A DNA stretch of 38,059 bases from DAOTWP01 sp034435675 (GCA_034435675.1 DAOTWP010000182.1:1-38059), one strand, 5' to 3'. Counted from the stretch's first letter, positions 1 through 8,471 are shown. The notes: a model not told the origin generated them from the sequence alone. Numbers and translations: made by a program.

Positions 1-1
1 G

Positions 2-718
2 GGCATGGGTAAAACCAGCTTTCTGCTGTCGCTGGCGTTGAATTCGGCGCGGTTTGGCGGGCGGGTGCTGATTTTCACAATGGAAATGGGCGTTGAGCAG
101 ATTACCCAACGCTTTTTATCAATGGAAACCGGCATCAACATGCAAAAGCTGCGTTTGGGGCAGCTTGAACCTAACGAGTATTCGCGCTTTCTGGAAGCGA
201 TGGCGCGCCTGAGCCAACTGCCAATTTTTATTGACGATACCCCCGCGCTGAACCCAATTCAGATGCGCACCAAATGCCGCCGGGTAGCGCACGAATACGG
301 CATTGATCTGGTTATCGTGGACTATCTCCAGCTCATGAATGCCGGGAAGTCCTACGAGAACAACCGTGTTCAGGAGATCAGCTATATCAGCCGGGCGCTC
401 AAGGAACTGGCACGCGAGCTGAATGTGCCGGTGCTGTCTGCGGCGCAGCTTTCGCGCGCGGTGGAGCAGCGCCAGGACAAACGCCCCGTGCTGTCTGACC
501 TGCGCGAGAGCGGTTCTATCGAACAGGACTCGGATATTGTGATGTTTCTTTACCGGGATGTCGTCTATAACGAGGCAACGGAGTTTCCTAACCAGGCGAA
601 TATCATTGTTGCCAAGCATCGTAATGGACCCACCGGCGTGATTGACCTGTATTTTGACAAAACCGTTACCCGGTTTGTTGATGCCGACAGCCGCACGATT
701 GACCTGCGGGAGCTGTGA
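2..718 (+). CDS. dnaB: Replicative DNA helicase DnaB, C-terminal part (5' end outside window)
   Basis: RecA-like ATPase domain of the hexameric helicase that unwinds DNA at the fork. The reading frame is open to the left edge and begins inside the Walker A loop (GMGKT), so the N-terminal primase-binding domain and linker are missing from the window. Visible helicase motifs are the FTMEMG segment after Walker A, Walker B (LVIVDYLQLM), the SAAQLSRAVE...KRPVLSDLRESGSIEQDSD block that contacts DNA and nucleotide, and the VAKHRNGPTG arginine-finger segment near the end. The stop overlaps the ATG of the next gene (TGATG), which indicates translational coupling to the DnaD-like and loader genes. Family assignment is secure. 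That it is the chromosomal rather than a mobile-element copy is inferred from the absence of phage genes nearby. Confidence 0.97.
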   Translation, partial: GMGKTSFLLSLALNSARFGGRVLIFTMEMGVEQITQRFLSMETGINMQKLRLGQLEPNEYSRFLEAMARLSQLPIFIDDTPALNPIQMRTKCRRVAHEYGIDLVIVDYLQLMNAGKSYENNRVQEISYISRALKELARELNVPVLSAAQLSRAVEQRQDKRPVLSDLRESGSIEQDSDIVMFLYRDVVYNEATEFPNQANIIVAKHRNGPTGVIDLYFDKTVTRFVDADSRTIDLREL

Positions 719-1446
719 TGCAGAAATTTGATGGCTTTAAATCTCGCCCGGATCGGCTGGTGCGGTTGCCCGCCAGCGCCTTTAGCGACCTGCTGCCGCT
801 GATTGACGATCTCGCGGAACTGCACCTGACTCTGTTTTGCCTGTGGGCATTCCAGCAAAAAGAAGGCAGATACAAATTTCTGCGGCGTGCCGATTTTCTG
901 GGCAGTGAACTGCTGCTGGCTGCGCTGGCGCGTGCTGTGCCTGACGCCGACGTGCAGCAGGTGCTTGATGCTGCACTTGAACAGGCACTCCAGCGGCGGA
1001 CACTGCTGGCAGCAGTCGTGCGGATGCCTTCTGGCGGCAGCGAAACGCTGTACTTCATCAACAGCGAAGACGGGCGCGAAGGGCAGCGCCAGGCGCAGGC
1101 GGGCGAATGGCAGCCGGATGGCGCGGGCATCGAGATTTTGCCCCCACGCCCGACAATCTATAAACTTTATGAGGACAACATTGGTCCGCTGACGGCAATC
1201 ATTGGTGAAGAACTCAAAGACGCCGAGCGCGAATACGGCGCGGCATGGGTCGAAGAAGCGATCCGGCTGGCGGTCAACGAAAATGTGCGCAAGTGGCGTT
1301 ATGTTCGTGCAATTCTCGAACGCTGGCGGAAGGAAGGCAAAGTTAATGCGGCGGCTGGACGAGTTTCTGAACCAGATGGGAGCAAATTCATCAGCGGCAA
1401 ATACGGCGCATTCGTCAAATACAAGCCCGATGACCAATCCGGATAA
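718..1446 (+). CDS. DnaD-like primosome protein
   Basis: A 242-residue protein with a C-terminal DnaD/DnaB_2-type domain (about residues 145-210). The YKLYEDNIG motif opens the domain and the W-R-Y-V...I-L-E-R-W motif closes it; both are hallmarks of DnaD and phage replisome organisers. The N-terminal 140 residues carry no motif I recognise, but could be the winged-helix oligomerisation part. In Firmicutes, DnaD works with DnaB and the loader DnaI at replication origins and restart sites. Sitting between dnaB helicase and a DnaC-type ATPase supports the same role here. ATG at 718 overlaps the dnaB stop; GTG at 715 is an alternative start. The 3' end overlaps the next gene by 17 bases, so the three genes form one operon. 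Confidence 0.88.
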   Translation: MQKFDGFKSRPDRLVRLPASAFSDLLPLIDDLAELHLTLFCLWAFQQKEGRYKFLRRADFLGSELLLAALARAVPDADVQQVLDAALEQALQRRTLLAAVVRMPSGGSETLYFINSEDGREGQRQAQAGEWQPDGAGIEILPPRPTIYKLYEDNIGPLTAIIGEELKDAEREYGAAWVEEAIRLAVNENVRKWRYVRAILERWRKEGKVNAAAGRVSEPDGSKFISGKYGAFVKYKPDDQSG

Positions 1447-2731
1447 ACCCTGTTCGCTGTGTGGCAAGCCCTCGATTTGCAGTGAGCGCGGGGTGATTCT
1501 GTACGATGTGCCGGTGGAGCATCCGTTGTTTGGTAAAATGCAGCGCTGCCCCAACCGCACTGCCGACCAGGACAGCGAACGGCAGGAAAAACTGCGTAAA
1601 CTGAGCAATCTGGCGGCGTTTGCCGGCAAGACCTTCGCCAGTTTTGTGATTGACGTCCATCTCGCGCCCTATGAACAGCAGTCCTTGCGCAGCGCTTACG
1701 AGATAGCCTTTCGTTTTGCGTCCGAGACTCCGCTGTCAAACCGCTGGCTGCTGCTCAAGGGGGCGTATGGCTGTGGCAAAACCCACCTCGCTGCGGCAAT
1801 CGGCAATGAGCGCATCAAACGCGGTGACGAAGTGCTGTTCATCACCACGCCCGACCTGCTTGACCACCTGCGCAGCGCCTTTGGTCCCACATCCGAAACA
1901 GGGTATGATGAGCTGTTTGACCGTGTGCGCAATGTTCCGCTGCTGATTCTGGACGATTTAGGGGTTGAGAATCCCAGCCAGTGGGCGCAGGAAAAACTGT
2001 TCCAGCTGCTCAATCATCGTTATGCAAACCGTATTCCCACGGTAATCACAACGAATGTTTCTGTCGATTCATTCGACCCGCGTATCCGCAGCCGCCTGTT
2101 GGACGCTGAATTCATCAGTCCAATTCATATCGAAGCGCCGGACTTCCGCAGTGCCCAGCAAAACATGCAGGATGATGTCTCGATGCTGGCGCATTATCGC
2201 CAGATGCGTTTTAACACGTTCGATGTAAGCAGTCCGACCACCGAGGAGCGCCGCCGGCTGGAATTTGTGCTCAAGCGCGCGATGCAGTTTGCCGAAGACC
2301 CGCACGGCTGGTTGATCGTTCTAGGCAAACACGGCACTGGCAAAACGCATGTGGCGAGCGCCATCGCCAACCACCTCGCCGAACACGGACATCAAGTCAT
2401 CTTCAGTTCGGTGCTGGATTTGCTGGACAGGTTTCGCAGCACGTTCGCGCCGAACACACCGGGCAGTTTTGACAACCGCTTCTATGCTGTGCGCAGCGTG
2501 CCCTTCCTGATTCTGGATGATGTCGGCGTGGACGGTGGCTCGAACTGGTCCAAAGACAAGCTGTTTCAGATCCTCGATTTTCGCTATGTGACGCAGATGC
2601 CAACCATTGTAACGACCTCGCGGGCGCTGGAAGAACTGGACGGGCGTTTGAGCATCCGTTTTCTGGATGATCGTCTGTGCGAACGTCTTGCCCTGGAAGT
2701 TGAGCCTTATGCCCTGCGTTTTCGCCGCTGA
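1430..2731 (+). CDS. DnaC/DnaI-type helicase loader with two tandem AAA+ domains
   Basis: A 433-residue ATPase, probably the loader that places DnaB on single-stranded DNA. The N-terminus has C8-x2-C11, C17 and C40, a possible zinc site. Domain 1 (about 65-245) has Walker A GAYGCGKTH (111-119), Walker B LLILDD (171-176), sensor ITTN (206-209) and an arginine-rich RIRSRL segment (218-223). Domain 2 (about 260-433) repeats the layout: GKHGTGKTH (299-307), FLILDD (359-364), VTTS (394-397, Asn replaced by Ser) and GRLSIRFLDD (405-414). Usual DnaC/DnaI proteins are 240-310 residues with a single ATPase domain. The start at 1430 is chosen because the open frame upstream to 1202 lies inside the DnaD-like gene and is rich in Lys, Arg and Ser without family similarity. 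IstB-type transposition ATPases share this fold, but no transposase is near. Confidence 0.88.
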   Translation: MTNPDKPCSLCGKPSICSERGVILYDVPVEHPLFGKMQRCPNRTADQDSERQEKLRKLSNLAAFAGKTFASFVIDVHLAPYEQQSLRSAYEIAFRFASETPLSNRWLLLKGAYGCGKTHLAAAIGNERIKRGDEVLFITTPDLLDHLRSAFGPTSETGYDELFDRVRNVPLLILDDLGVENPSQWAQEKLFQLLNHRYANRIPTVITTNVSVDSFDPRIRSRLLDAEFISPIHIEAPDFRSAQQNMQDDVSMLAHYRQMRFNTFDVSSPTTEERRRLEFVLKRAMQFAEDPHGWLIVLGKHGTGKTHVASAIANHLAEHGHQVIFSSVLDLLDRFRSTFAPNTPGSFDNRFYAVRSVPFLILDDVGVDGGSNWSKDKLFQILDFRYVTQMPTIVTTSRALEELDGRLSIRFLDDRLCERLALEVEPYALRFRR

Positions 2732-2740
2732 TGGTGACTG

Positions 2741-3595
2741 ATGACAGCAGACCTGGTCATTACCCCCTATGAACGGCGCTACCGCCAGCCCGTGAATGAT
2801 CTGCTGTTTCGCAGTTATCGTGTGCATACCCATTTTGACTGGCACGATACGAACGAATGGCTTGATCTGCCGGGCATGACGATCCGCCTTGCATGGCAGG
2901 AGCATCTGCTGGTGGGAGTGCTGGGCATATCCGAAGTGTTGAATGCCGCCTGCTGGGTGCGGTTGCTGGGGGTGCGCGATCACAGCGACCCGGCGCTGGT
3001 GCTGCCGCTGCTGTGGCACGCGGCACAACCCGCGCTCGAAGCACTGGGCGCGCGGGCGCTGTCACTGCTGGTTATCCGTGATTGGGTGCTGCGCTACATC
3101 CCTGACATCGGTTTTCGCTATGATGAAGAAATCGTTACGCTGCGGCGGCACAGCAATTTGCTGCCGCTGCTGCCCACCCCACGGGCGGCGATCCGCGTCG
3201 CCCGCGAGCATGATCTTGTGGCAATGACCGGCATTGATCATGCTGCCTTTGCCCCACCCTGGCAGCTCAGCGCTGCTGAGATCCAGCAGGCGCGGCGCAT
3301 TGCTTCCAGCGCGACGATTGCCGATCTGGACGGCAGAGTCATCGGCTATCAAGTATCCACTGCCTATCGTGGGGCGGCGCATCTGGCGCGGCTGGCAATT
3401 GCGCCGGATATGCAGGGCAGGCAGATTGGGGCGGCGCTGCTGGATGATATGATTCGCTACTTCTTGCGGCGCGACATTCTGACTATTACAGTCAACACAC
3501 AGGCGGCTAATTTTTATTCGCAGCGGTTGTACGAGCGCTATGGCTTCACGCGCAACGGCTATGATCTGCCGGTCTGGACAATGTCGGTTGTGTAA
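2741..3595 (+). CDS. GNAT-family N-acetyltransferase
   Basis: A 284-residue protein ending in a GNAT acetyl-CoA-binding domain. HLARLAIAPDMQGRQIGAALLD is the motif A beta-strand and P-loop-like Q-x-x-G-x-A segment, and NTQAANFYSQRLYERYGF is the motif B end common to GCN5-related enzymes. The first half, about 140 residues, also looks like a decayed GNAT fold, so a tandem arrangement is possible. Substrate cannot be told from the sequence. It starts nine bases after the helicase-loader stop and is probably cotranscribed with the replication genes, although no functional link is evident. A hairpin follows the stop at 3620-3638. Confidence 0.85.
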   Translation: MTADLVITPYERRYRQPVNDLLFRSYRVHTHFDWHDTNEWLDLPGMTIRLAWQEHLLVGVLGISEVLNAACWVRLLGVRDHSDPALVLPLLWHAAQPALEALGARALSLLVIRDWVLRYIPDIGFRYDEEIVTLRRHSNLLPLLPTPRAAIRVAREHDLVAMTGIDHAAFAPPWQLSAAEIQQARRIASSATIADLDGRVIGYQVSTAYRGAAHLARLAIAPDMQGRQIGAALLDDMIRYFLRRDILTITVNTQAANFYSQRLYERYGFTRNGYDLPVWTMSVV

Positions 3596-3619
3596 TGGGG
3601 TCATCCCCTGACACGACGC

Positions 3620-3638
3620 CTGCCGGTTTTCCCGGCAG
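3620..3638 (+). terminator. GC-rich hairpin between the GNAT and reductoisomerase-like genes
   Basis: CTGCCGG and CCGGCAG pair perfectly (7 bp) around a TTTTC loop, 24 bases after the GNAT stop. There is no T-run on the 3' side, so it may be a weak terminator or an mRNA end-protecting hairpin. Confidence 0.4.
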
Positions 3639-3689
3639 CCACGCGGCTACGACAACGACAACCTTTGCTTACCCGGAGATGAGGCAACT

Positions 3690-4676
3690 ATGAGCGTCGT
3701 TTATCATGAACAGGATGCCAATCTTCAGGATTTGGCGGGAAGACGTGTTGGCGTGCTGGGCTATGGCAGCATGGGACGCCCCATTGCGCTCAACCTGCGC
3801 GACAGCGGTGTGAATGTCTTTGCCGGGGTGCGCAGCCCGGAAAAGCAACACCTGGCGCAGGCAGATCGAGTCGTGGCTGCGCCTATTGAGACCATTGTGC
3901 AGCAGTGCGATATTGTACTGCTGATGCTGCCTGATGAGGTGATGCCCCGGATTTATCTGGAAAAAGTATCGCCGTTCTTGCAGCGCGGCAGTACGCTGAT
4001 TTTTGCCAGCGGCTATAATGTCGCCTTCGGGTTTATCGAAGCGCCGCCCTTTGTGGATGTCGGGCTGCTGGCGCCGCGCACTTCCGGGGTGCTTGTGCGC
4101 GAACGGTATCTGGATGGAACAGGATTTTACAGTTTCGTTTCGGTCGCGCAGGACGCCAGTCGCCGCGCCTGGAAAACGGTGCTGGCGCTGGCGCTGGCGG
4201 CGGGGTCGCTGAAAGCCGGTGCCATCGAAGTCAGTATTGAGCAGGAAGCCGAACTTGACCTGTTCATTCAGCAAACACTGCTGCCTATCGTACATAATCT
4301 GTTCGTCACTGCTGCCGCTTTGCTGCTGCGTTCCGGCTATCCCCCCGAAGCCGCCCTCAGCGAGCTGTACATCTCTGACGAATTTACCGATTATCTCAAC
4401 CGCGCCGCGCAGCTTGGGTTGTTGGCAGGTTTGCAGGAAACTTCGCTGACTAACCAGTACGGGACGCTGAGCCGTATTGAGCGTTTTAATGACCTAAAAC
4501 TGGAACGCCTGCTCGAAGTCACCCTGCGCGATATTCGCAGCGGGAATTTCGCTAAGGAATGGCGGCAAGAATACAGCGACGGCTATCCACGCCTGCGCAA
4601 ACTGCTCAAAGCGCAGCAAGGATTGGATTTGTGGGACTTTGAACAACAAACTTTAGACATGCTGAAGCGCTTTTGA
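3690..4676 (+). CDS. Ketol-acid reductoisomerase-like protein with altered active site
   Basis: A 328-residue protein that matches class I ketol-acid reductoisomerase (IlvC) along its whole length. The Rossmann motif GVLGYGSMG (21-29) stands where IlvC has GYGSQG. LAPRTSGVLVRERYLDGTGF corresponds to the APKGPGHxVRxxYxxGxG segment, and IRSGNFAKEW near the end to IQSGEFAxEW. Several catalytic positions differ: His107 is Ser107 (FASGYN instead of FAHGFN), metal ligand Glu194 is Gln194, and the Glu230 equivalent is Ser229 beside Asp230. Asp190 and the Glu226 equivalent (Glu225) are retained. The acetolactate reaction is therefore unlikely. It may be a different NAD(P)-dependent reductase or a pseudoenzyme. 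No other branched-chain amino-acid gene is in the window. The start has a GGAG ribosome site about 12 bases upstream. Confidence 0.8.
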   Translation: MSVVYHEQDANLQDLAGRRVGVLGYGSMGRPIALNLRDSGVNVFAGVRSPEKQHLAQADRVVAAPIETIVQQCDIVLLMLPDEVMPRIYLEKVSPFLQRGSTLIFASGYNVAFGFIEAPPFVDVGLLAPRTSGVLVRERYLDGTGFYSFVSVAQDASRRAWKTVLALALAAGSLKAGAIEVSIEQEAELDLFIQQTLLPIVHNLFVTAAALLLRSGYPPEAALSELYISDEFTDYLNRAAQLGLLAGLQETSLTNQYGTLSRIERFNDLKLERLLEVTLRDIRSGNFAKEWRQEYSDGYPRLRKLLKAQQGLDLWDFEQQTLDMLKRF

Positions 4677-4721
4677 CCTTACAATCAATAAAGGTTATTG
4701 ATTACCATAAAGGCGAAGCGT

Positions 4722-5576
4722 ATGGGGGATGAAACACTACAGGATATGGCACAGATCGCAGAATTGTTGGGACACCCCGATGCGGATAAGCGCCAGGGGG
4801 CGGCAATTTTGCTGCTGGAACTAGGTGAACGCTCGGTCAAGCCGCTGATCGGCGCGCTTAAGCATGCGGACTGGCAGGTGCGTTATCTGGCGGCGTGGAC
4901 GCTGGGCGAATTGAGTGATCCGCGTGCGGTTGATCCCTTGATTGCGGCGCTGCACGATGAACGGGCGGAAGTGCAGGATTGGGCAGCAAAGGCGCTAGGC
5001 GAAATTGGCGATTTGCGCGCAGTGCAGCCGCTGATCGCCCTGCTTACCGACGCTAAAGCGGGGACACGCCGTAATGCGGCGGCGGCGTTGGGCTGGTTAT
5101 GTGCTGCCGAGGCAGTGCCGGCGCTGCTGCCCCTGTTAAGCGATACTGACGCCTGGGTGCGCAGTTGTGCGGCGGATGCGCTGGGCAAAATCAAACATCC
5201 GCTGGCGATTGACGCGCTCGTTTGCGCCCTGGGTGACCCGGAAACATGGGTGCGCATCAATGCGGTTCAGGCATTGTCTGCCATCAACGACCCGCGTGTG
5301 CTGCCAATGATTTCTGCACTGGCAGCGGACGATAGCGCCGAATGGGTGCGCTATAACGCGACTAAAGCGCTGGGTATGATGGGCTGCGCGGCTTGCTATG
5401 AAACCCTGGTTGCGGTATTGGCAGATTACAGCCCCAATGTGCGACGCGGGGCAGCAGAAGCGCTGGGCATATTAGGCGACGCCCGTGCCATTGATGCGCT
5501 GCGTCCACTTTCCGGCGATCCCGTTCCCGCTGTGCGTTTTGCCGCAGATACCGCACTGCGCCGGTTGGGTTACTGA
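4722..5576 (+). CDS. HEAT-repeat (PBS-lyase type) protein
   Basis: A 284-residue protein made almost wholly of about eight 31-residue HEAT-like repeats (VRYLAAWTLGELSDPRAVDPLI type). This is the bilin-lyase-like repeat used as a protein-binding scaffold. No catalytic domain, signal peptide or membrane segment is visible, so the partner is unknown. ATG at 4722 is preferred over an in-frame TTG at 4698 because AAAGGCG lies at a suitable distance upstream. It follows the reductoisomerase-like gene by 45 bases and probably shares its transcript. The 3' end faces the phosphomannomutase gene across a hairpin. Confidence 0.85.
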   Translation: MGDETLQDMAQIAELLGHPDADKRQGAAILLLELGERSVKPLIGALKHADWQVRYLAAWTLGELSDPRAVDPLIAALHDERAEVQDWAAKALGEIGDLRAVQPLIALLTDAKAGTRRNAAAALGWLCAAEAVPALLPLLSDTDAWVRSCAADALGKIKHPLAIDALVCALGDPETWVRINAVQALSAINDPRVLPMISALAADDSAEWVRYNATKALGMMGCAACYETLVAVLADYSPNVRRGAAEALGILGDARAIDALRPLSGDPVPAVRFAADTALRRLGY

Positions 5577-5597
5577 TACGCCCAAGGCTGGTTGTAC

Positions 5598-5640
5598 GCT
5601 GAGAACTGTCGCTGTGTAGCTGACGACGACAGCCCTCAGC
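5598..5640. terminator. Two-stage hairpin between convergent genes
   Basis: GCTGAG/CTCAGC and, inside it, CTGTCG/CGACAG form two 6-bp stems separated by a 2x2 internal loop. It lies between the stops of the HEAT gene (+) and the phosphomannomutase gene (-) and could serve both strands. No T-run is obvious. Confidence 0.5.
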
Positions 5641-5667
5641 CGTTCAGCGCTGCGCCGCCCGCAAGCG

Positions 5668-7053
5668 TTACACGAATGATTCGACCTGCGGAAACTGGCG
5701 CAGTGCCTCGACGAACAGGTCGCGGTACGCCAGCGCGTCGGCTTCGGTTTTACCTTCAAAGCGCAGGCTGAGTACAGGCTCGGTGTTACTGGCGCGCAGC
5801 AGTCCCCACCCATTGCTGAACTGCACGCGGATGCCGTCCACGTCAGTGATTTCGCCCTTGCCCTCCAACAGCGCGGCAGCGCCATCAATCACGCGCTCTT
5901 TCTGGTCATCCGGGCAGTGCGGGCGATATTCCGGGGTGCTGAACAAGCGCGGCATTGCCTGATCCATCGCGGATAGGGGTTGGTCGCTGGCAGTCAGCAG
6001 TTGCAGCAGCCGACCGGCGGCAAAATAACCGTCGTCATAGCCAAAGTAGTTTTCTGCAAGGAAGATGTGCCCGCTCATTTCCCCGCCGAGCAGTGCGCCT
6101 GTTTCAGCCATCTTTGCCTTGACGAGTGAGTGCCCGCTTGCCCACATCATCGGGATACCGCCTGCCTGCGTCACCTGATCAAACAATACCTGACTGGTGA
6201 GGACATCGGCGATAACTGTTGCGCCGGGATTGCGCGCCAGCATGTCACGCGCCAGCAGCGCCAGCAGCCGGTCTGCGGCAATCATCTGCCCGTGTTCATC
6301 GACTGCGCCCATGCGGTCGGCATCGCCGTCGAAAGCAATGCCTACATCTGCGCCCACTTCGCGCACCTTTTCACCCAGCGCCAGCAGATTCGCCGGATTT
6401 TGCGGGTCAGGCTGGTGATTGGGGTAATCGGGCAGGGGTTCGCAGAAAATACAGGTTAGGGTGTGTCCCCAACGCTGCATCAGCGTGGGCGCAAAGATGC
6501 CCCCCGTGCCGTTGCCAGGATCAACCACAACCTTCAGCGGGCGGTGCATGGGCAGGCGCTGTGCCAGATCACGGATATAGACACTGTATGCGGTCTGGTC
6601 TGTTTCCGTCTGTCCGTTGCCGAAGGCAAGCTGTTTGCCTTCAATCAGCGAGTGGATCAGCTTGATCTGCCCGCCATAGAGATTCTGATTGCCGACAGCC
6701 AGCTTGAAACCGTTTTTGTCCGGCGGCAGATGGCTGCCTGTGACCATCAGCCCGCCGGCGTTAGCGCGGTGGACGCTGTGCCAGTAAACCAGCGGGGTAG
6801 ATACCAGCCCAATATCCACTACATGGCAGCCGCTGCGCGCCAGTCCCTCGATTGCCGCCTGCGCCAGATCGAACGAGGAACGGCGGTTATCGCGCCCGAC
6901 CACGACGTGATTTTTCTGCTCAAAGCGCTGAAGATACGTGCCAAAGGCATGCCCAATCTGCTGCGCCGCCTCTGTCGTGAGCGTGGCGTTGTCGCCTTCC
7001 GCGCTGCCGCGAATATCGTATTTCTTGAAGAGTCCTGTATCAATGCCGCTCAT
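5668..7053 (-). CDS. Phosphomannomutase/phosphoglucomutase
   Basis: A 461-residue alpha-D-phosphohexomutase that interconverts hexose 6- and 1-phosphates in the cytoplasm for sugar-nucleotide synthesis. Seen in order: the N-terminal FKKYDIRG signature, the phosphoserine loop TGSHLPPDKNG with catalytic Ser107, the metal-binding DGDADR (Asp242, 244, 246), the sugar-specificity loop GEMSGH (324-329), and the phosphate-binding RASNTEP loop near the C-terminus. GEMSGH is the form found in PMM/PGM enzymes rather than phosphoglucosamine mutases. The loop has TGSHLP where TASHNP is more usual. It lies 17 bases after the nucleotidyltransferase gene, so the pair probably makes and activates a sugar 1-phosphate. 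Mannose and glucose cannot be distinguished from sequence alone. Confidence 0.92.
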   Translation of the reverse strand: MSGIDTGLFKKYDIRGSAEGDNATLTTEAAQQIGHAFGTYLQRFEQKNHVVVGRDNRRSSFDLAQAAIEGLARSGCHVVDIGLVSTPLVYWHSVHRANAGGLMVTGSHLPPDKNGFKLAVGNQNLYGGQIKLIHSLIEGKQLAFGNGQTETDQTAYSVYIRDLAQRLPMHRPLKVVVDPGNGTGGIFAPTLMQRWGHTLTCIFCEPLPDYPNHQPDPQNPANLLALGEKVREVGADVGIAFDGDADRMGAVDEHGQMIAADRLLALLARDMLARNPGATVIADVLTSQVLFDQVTQAGGIPMMWASGHSLVKAKMAETGALLGGEMSGHIFLAENYFGYDDGYFAAGRLLQLLTASDQPLSAMDQAMPRLFSTPEYRPHCPDDQKERVIDGAAALLEGKGEITDVDGIRVQFSNGWGLLRASNTEPVLSLRFEGKTEADALAYRDLFVEALRQFPQVESFV

Positions 7054-7070
7054 TCAGCCCACTCCCGAAT

Positions 7071-8372
7071 TTAAGATGGCTCATCTTCGACGATGATTTC
7101 CTGTTTGACGTACACGCGCTGGCGGTCTTTGATATCACGGTGGACATGCGTGCCCGGTCCGATACTGGCATGCTCCCCGATTTTTACGCCAGGCATGGTC
7201 ATCACGTCCACACCGAGAAAGGCATCCTGCCCGATAATCGCGCCCAGTTTGTTACGTCCGGTGGACAGCTTTTGTCCTTTGACCGTTGACGCAATATCGC
7301 CGCGATCAATGCGCAGGTTGGCGCTGGTGCAGCCCGCAGAGAAGTTGACACCCGGCGCAAAGACGGAGTCGAGCACCCGGCAGGCGTGCATCGCGCAGCG
7401 CTCGGCTACATAACTGCGGGCGATTTCGGTGGTGAAGCCCACCTCGCAGTTGTTAAGCACCATCGAATGACGCACGAGGGAGTTATTGCCCACGATGGTA
7501 TTCGCCCCGATAAATGCCGGTCCTACCACCGCCGCGCCGGGGAACACGCGCACATTTTCGGCGATGAAGACATTGCCCGTGATGGTCGCTCCGCTGGCAA
7601 TGAAGGCGCTTTCGGCAATATGCTGCCCATTGATCTGCGTGAGGAAATACTCCATGACATCCAGGGTGTGCCAGGGATATTTCAGCGCTTTCCACGGGCC
7701 GTTATAGGGCACTACGCGGTAAACATGCTCCTTCATCAGCACATCCATCGCGCGTTCATAGTGGTCGTCGCCCGGCAGGTCTTTCTGATATTCCTCACGG
7801 ATTGCCGCCAGCAACCGCGCAGCGTCGCGGTGGATATGCGCGACGATGTTGACCAGATTGCTCGGACGCCGGTCCGCGCCGGGTTTTTCGATAATTCCAT
7901 TGATACGCCCGCTGTGCTGCTCCACGATCAGATAGCCACCGGGGAAGTAAGCCTCCATTTCGTAACCCGCCAGAAAACTGCTGTCTGGCGCTGCCTGATA
8001 CGCCCGCAGCATATCCAGGTGCAGGCGGTCGTCAACCACGTCGTGAACCTGTGTAATGTAGATCGGTGTTCCGGGGCGGTCTTCGAGCAGTGGAGCCGCC
8101 TGAAGCAGCGCATCGCCCATGCCTCGGGGTTCTTGCTGGATGGCGGTATGGATCTTCAATGCTTTAACCTGAGCTGCGTGTGTTGTGATTTCCTCGTGGT
8201 TATCAGGGTTGGCAATGATAACCACTTCGGAAAAGCCCAGCGCGGCATAGTGCTGAAGGCGGTTGATCAGCAGGGGTTCAGCGCCAAAGCGCATCAGTGA
8301 TTTTTCACGCAGGGGCCACATTCTGGAAGAAGCACCCCCGGCAAGAATAATGAGAGTAGGTGTCTGCGTCAT
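7071..8372 (-). CDS. NDP-sugar pyrophosphorylase-like protein with left-handed beta-helix
   Basis: A 433-residue cytoplasmic nucleotidyltransferase. The N-terminus has LIILAGGASSRMWPLREKSLMRFG (from residue 7), the G-G-x-x-x-R...K loop that binds the nucleotide. PRGMGDALLQA and VHDVVDDRLHLDM follow as the base- and metal-binding segments. From about residue 260 the protein turns into hexapeptide repeats (GNVFIAENVRVFPGAAVVG, GEHASIGPGTHV), a left-handed beta-helix as in GlmU and related enzymes. The next gene encodes a phosphohexomutase, which fits production of an NDP-hexose for cell-surface glycans. The exact nucleotide and sugar are open. ATG at 8372 begins the conserved domain; an in-frame ATG 33 bases upstream (8405) is less likely. 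Confidence 0.85.
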   Translation of the reverse strand: MTQTPTLIILAGGASSRMWPLREKSLMRFGAEPLLINRLQHYAALGFSEVVIIANPDNHEEITTHAAQVKALKIHTAIQQEPRGMGDALLQAAPLLEDRPGTPIYITQVHDVVDDRLHLDMLRAYQAAPDSSFLAGYEMEAYFPGGYLIVEQHSGRINGIIEKPGADRRPSNLVNIVAHIHRDAARLLAAIREEYQKDLPGDDHYERAMDVLMKEHVYRVVPYNGPWKALKYPWHTLDVMEYFLTQINGQHIAESAFIASGATITGNVFIAENVRVFPGAAVVGPAFIGANTIVGNNSLVRHSMVLNNCEVGFTTEIARSYVAERCAMHACRVLDSVFAPGVNFSAGCTSANLRIDRGDIASTVKGQKLSTGRNKLGAIIGQDAFLGVDVMTMPGVKIGEHASIGPGTHVHRDIKDRQRVYVKQEIIVEDEPS

Positions 8373-8409
8373 ACCCGTCCCTATCTGTTCTGGTGTAGAA
8401 TGCATTGAA

Positions 8410-8415
8410 ATTGTA
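8410..8415 (-). promoter_or_regulatory. Possible -10 element of the nucleotidyltransferase operon
   Basis: On the minus strand this reads TACAAT, about 38 bases before the ATG at 8372. No convincing -35 box lies at 16-18 bases, so the assignment is tentative. Confidence 0.3.
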
Positions 8416-8471
8416 GCGTATCCCTGCGCGAAACAATACCCGGTGACTCGCCGGGTGCTGCCCCGCTGCGC

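Noticed and set aside
1202..1429. In-frame upstream extension of the helicase loader, starting at 1202
   Set aside because: It lies inside the DnaD-like gene in another frame, has no family similarity, and the ATG at 1430 directly precedes the cysteine-rich N-terminus.
1430..2731. IstB-type transposition helper
   Set aside because: No transposase or inverted repeats nearby, and the gene overlaps the DnaD-like gene in a replication operon.
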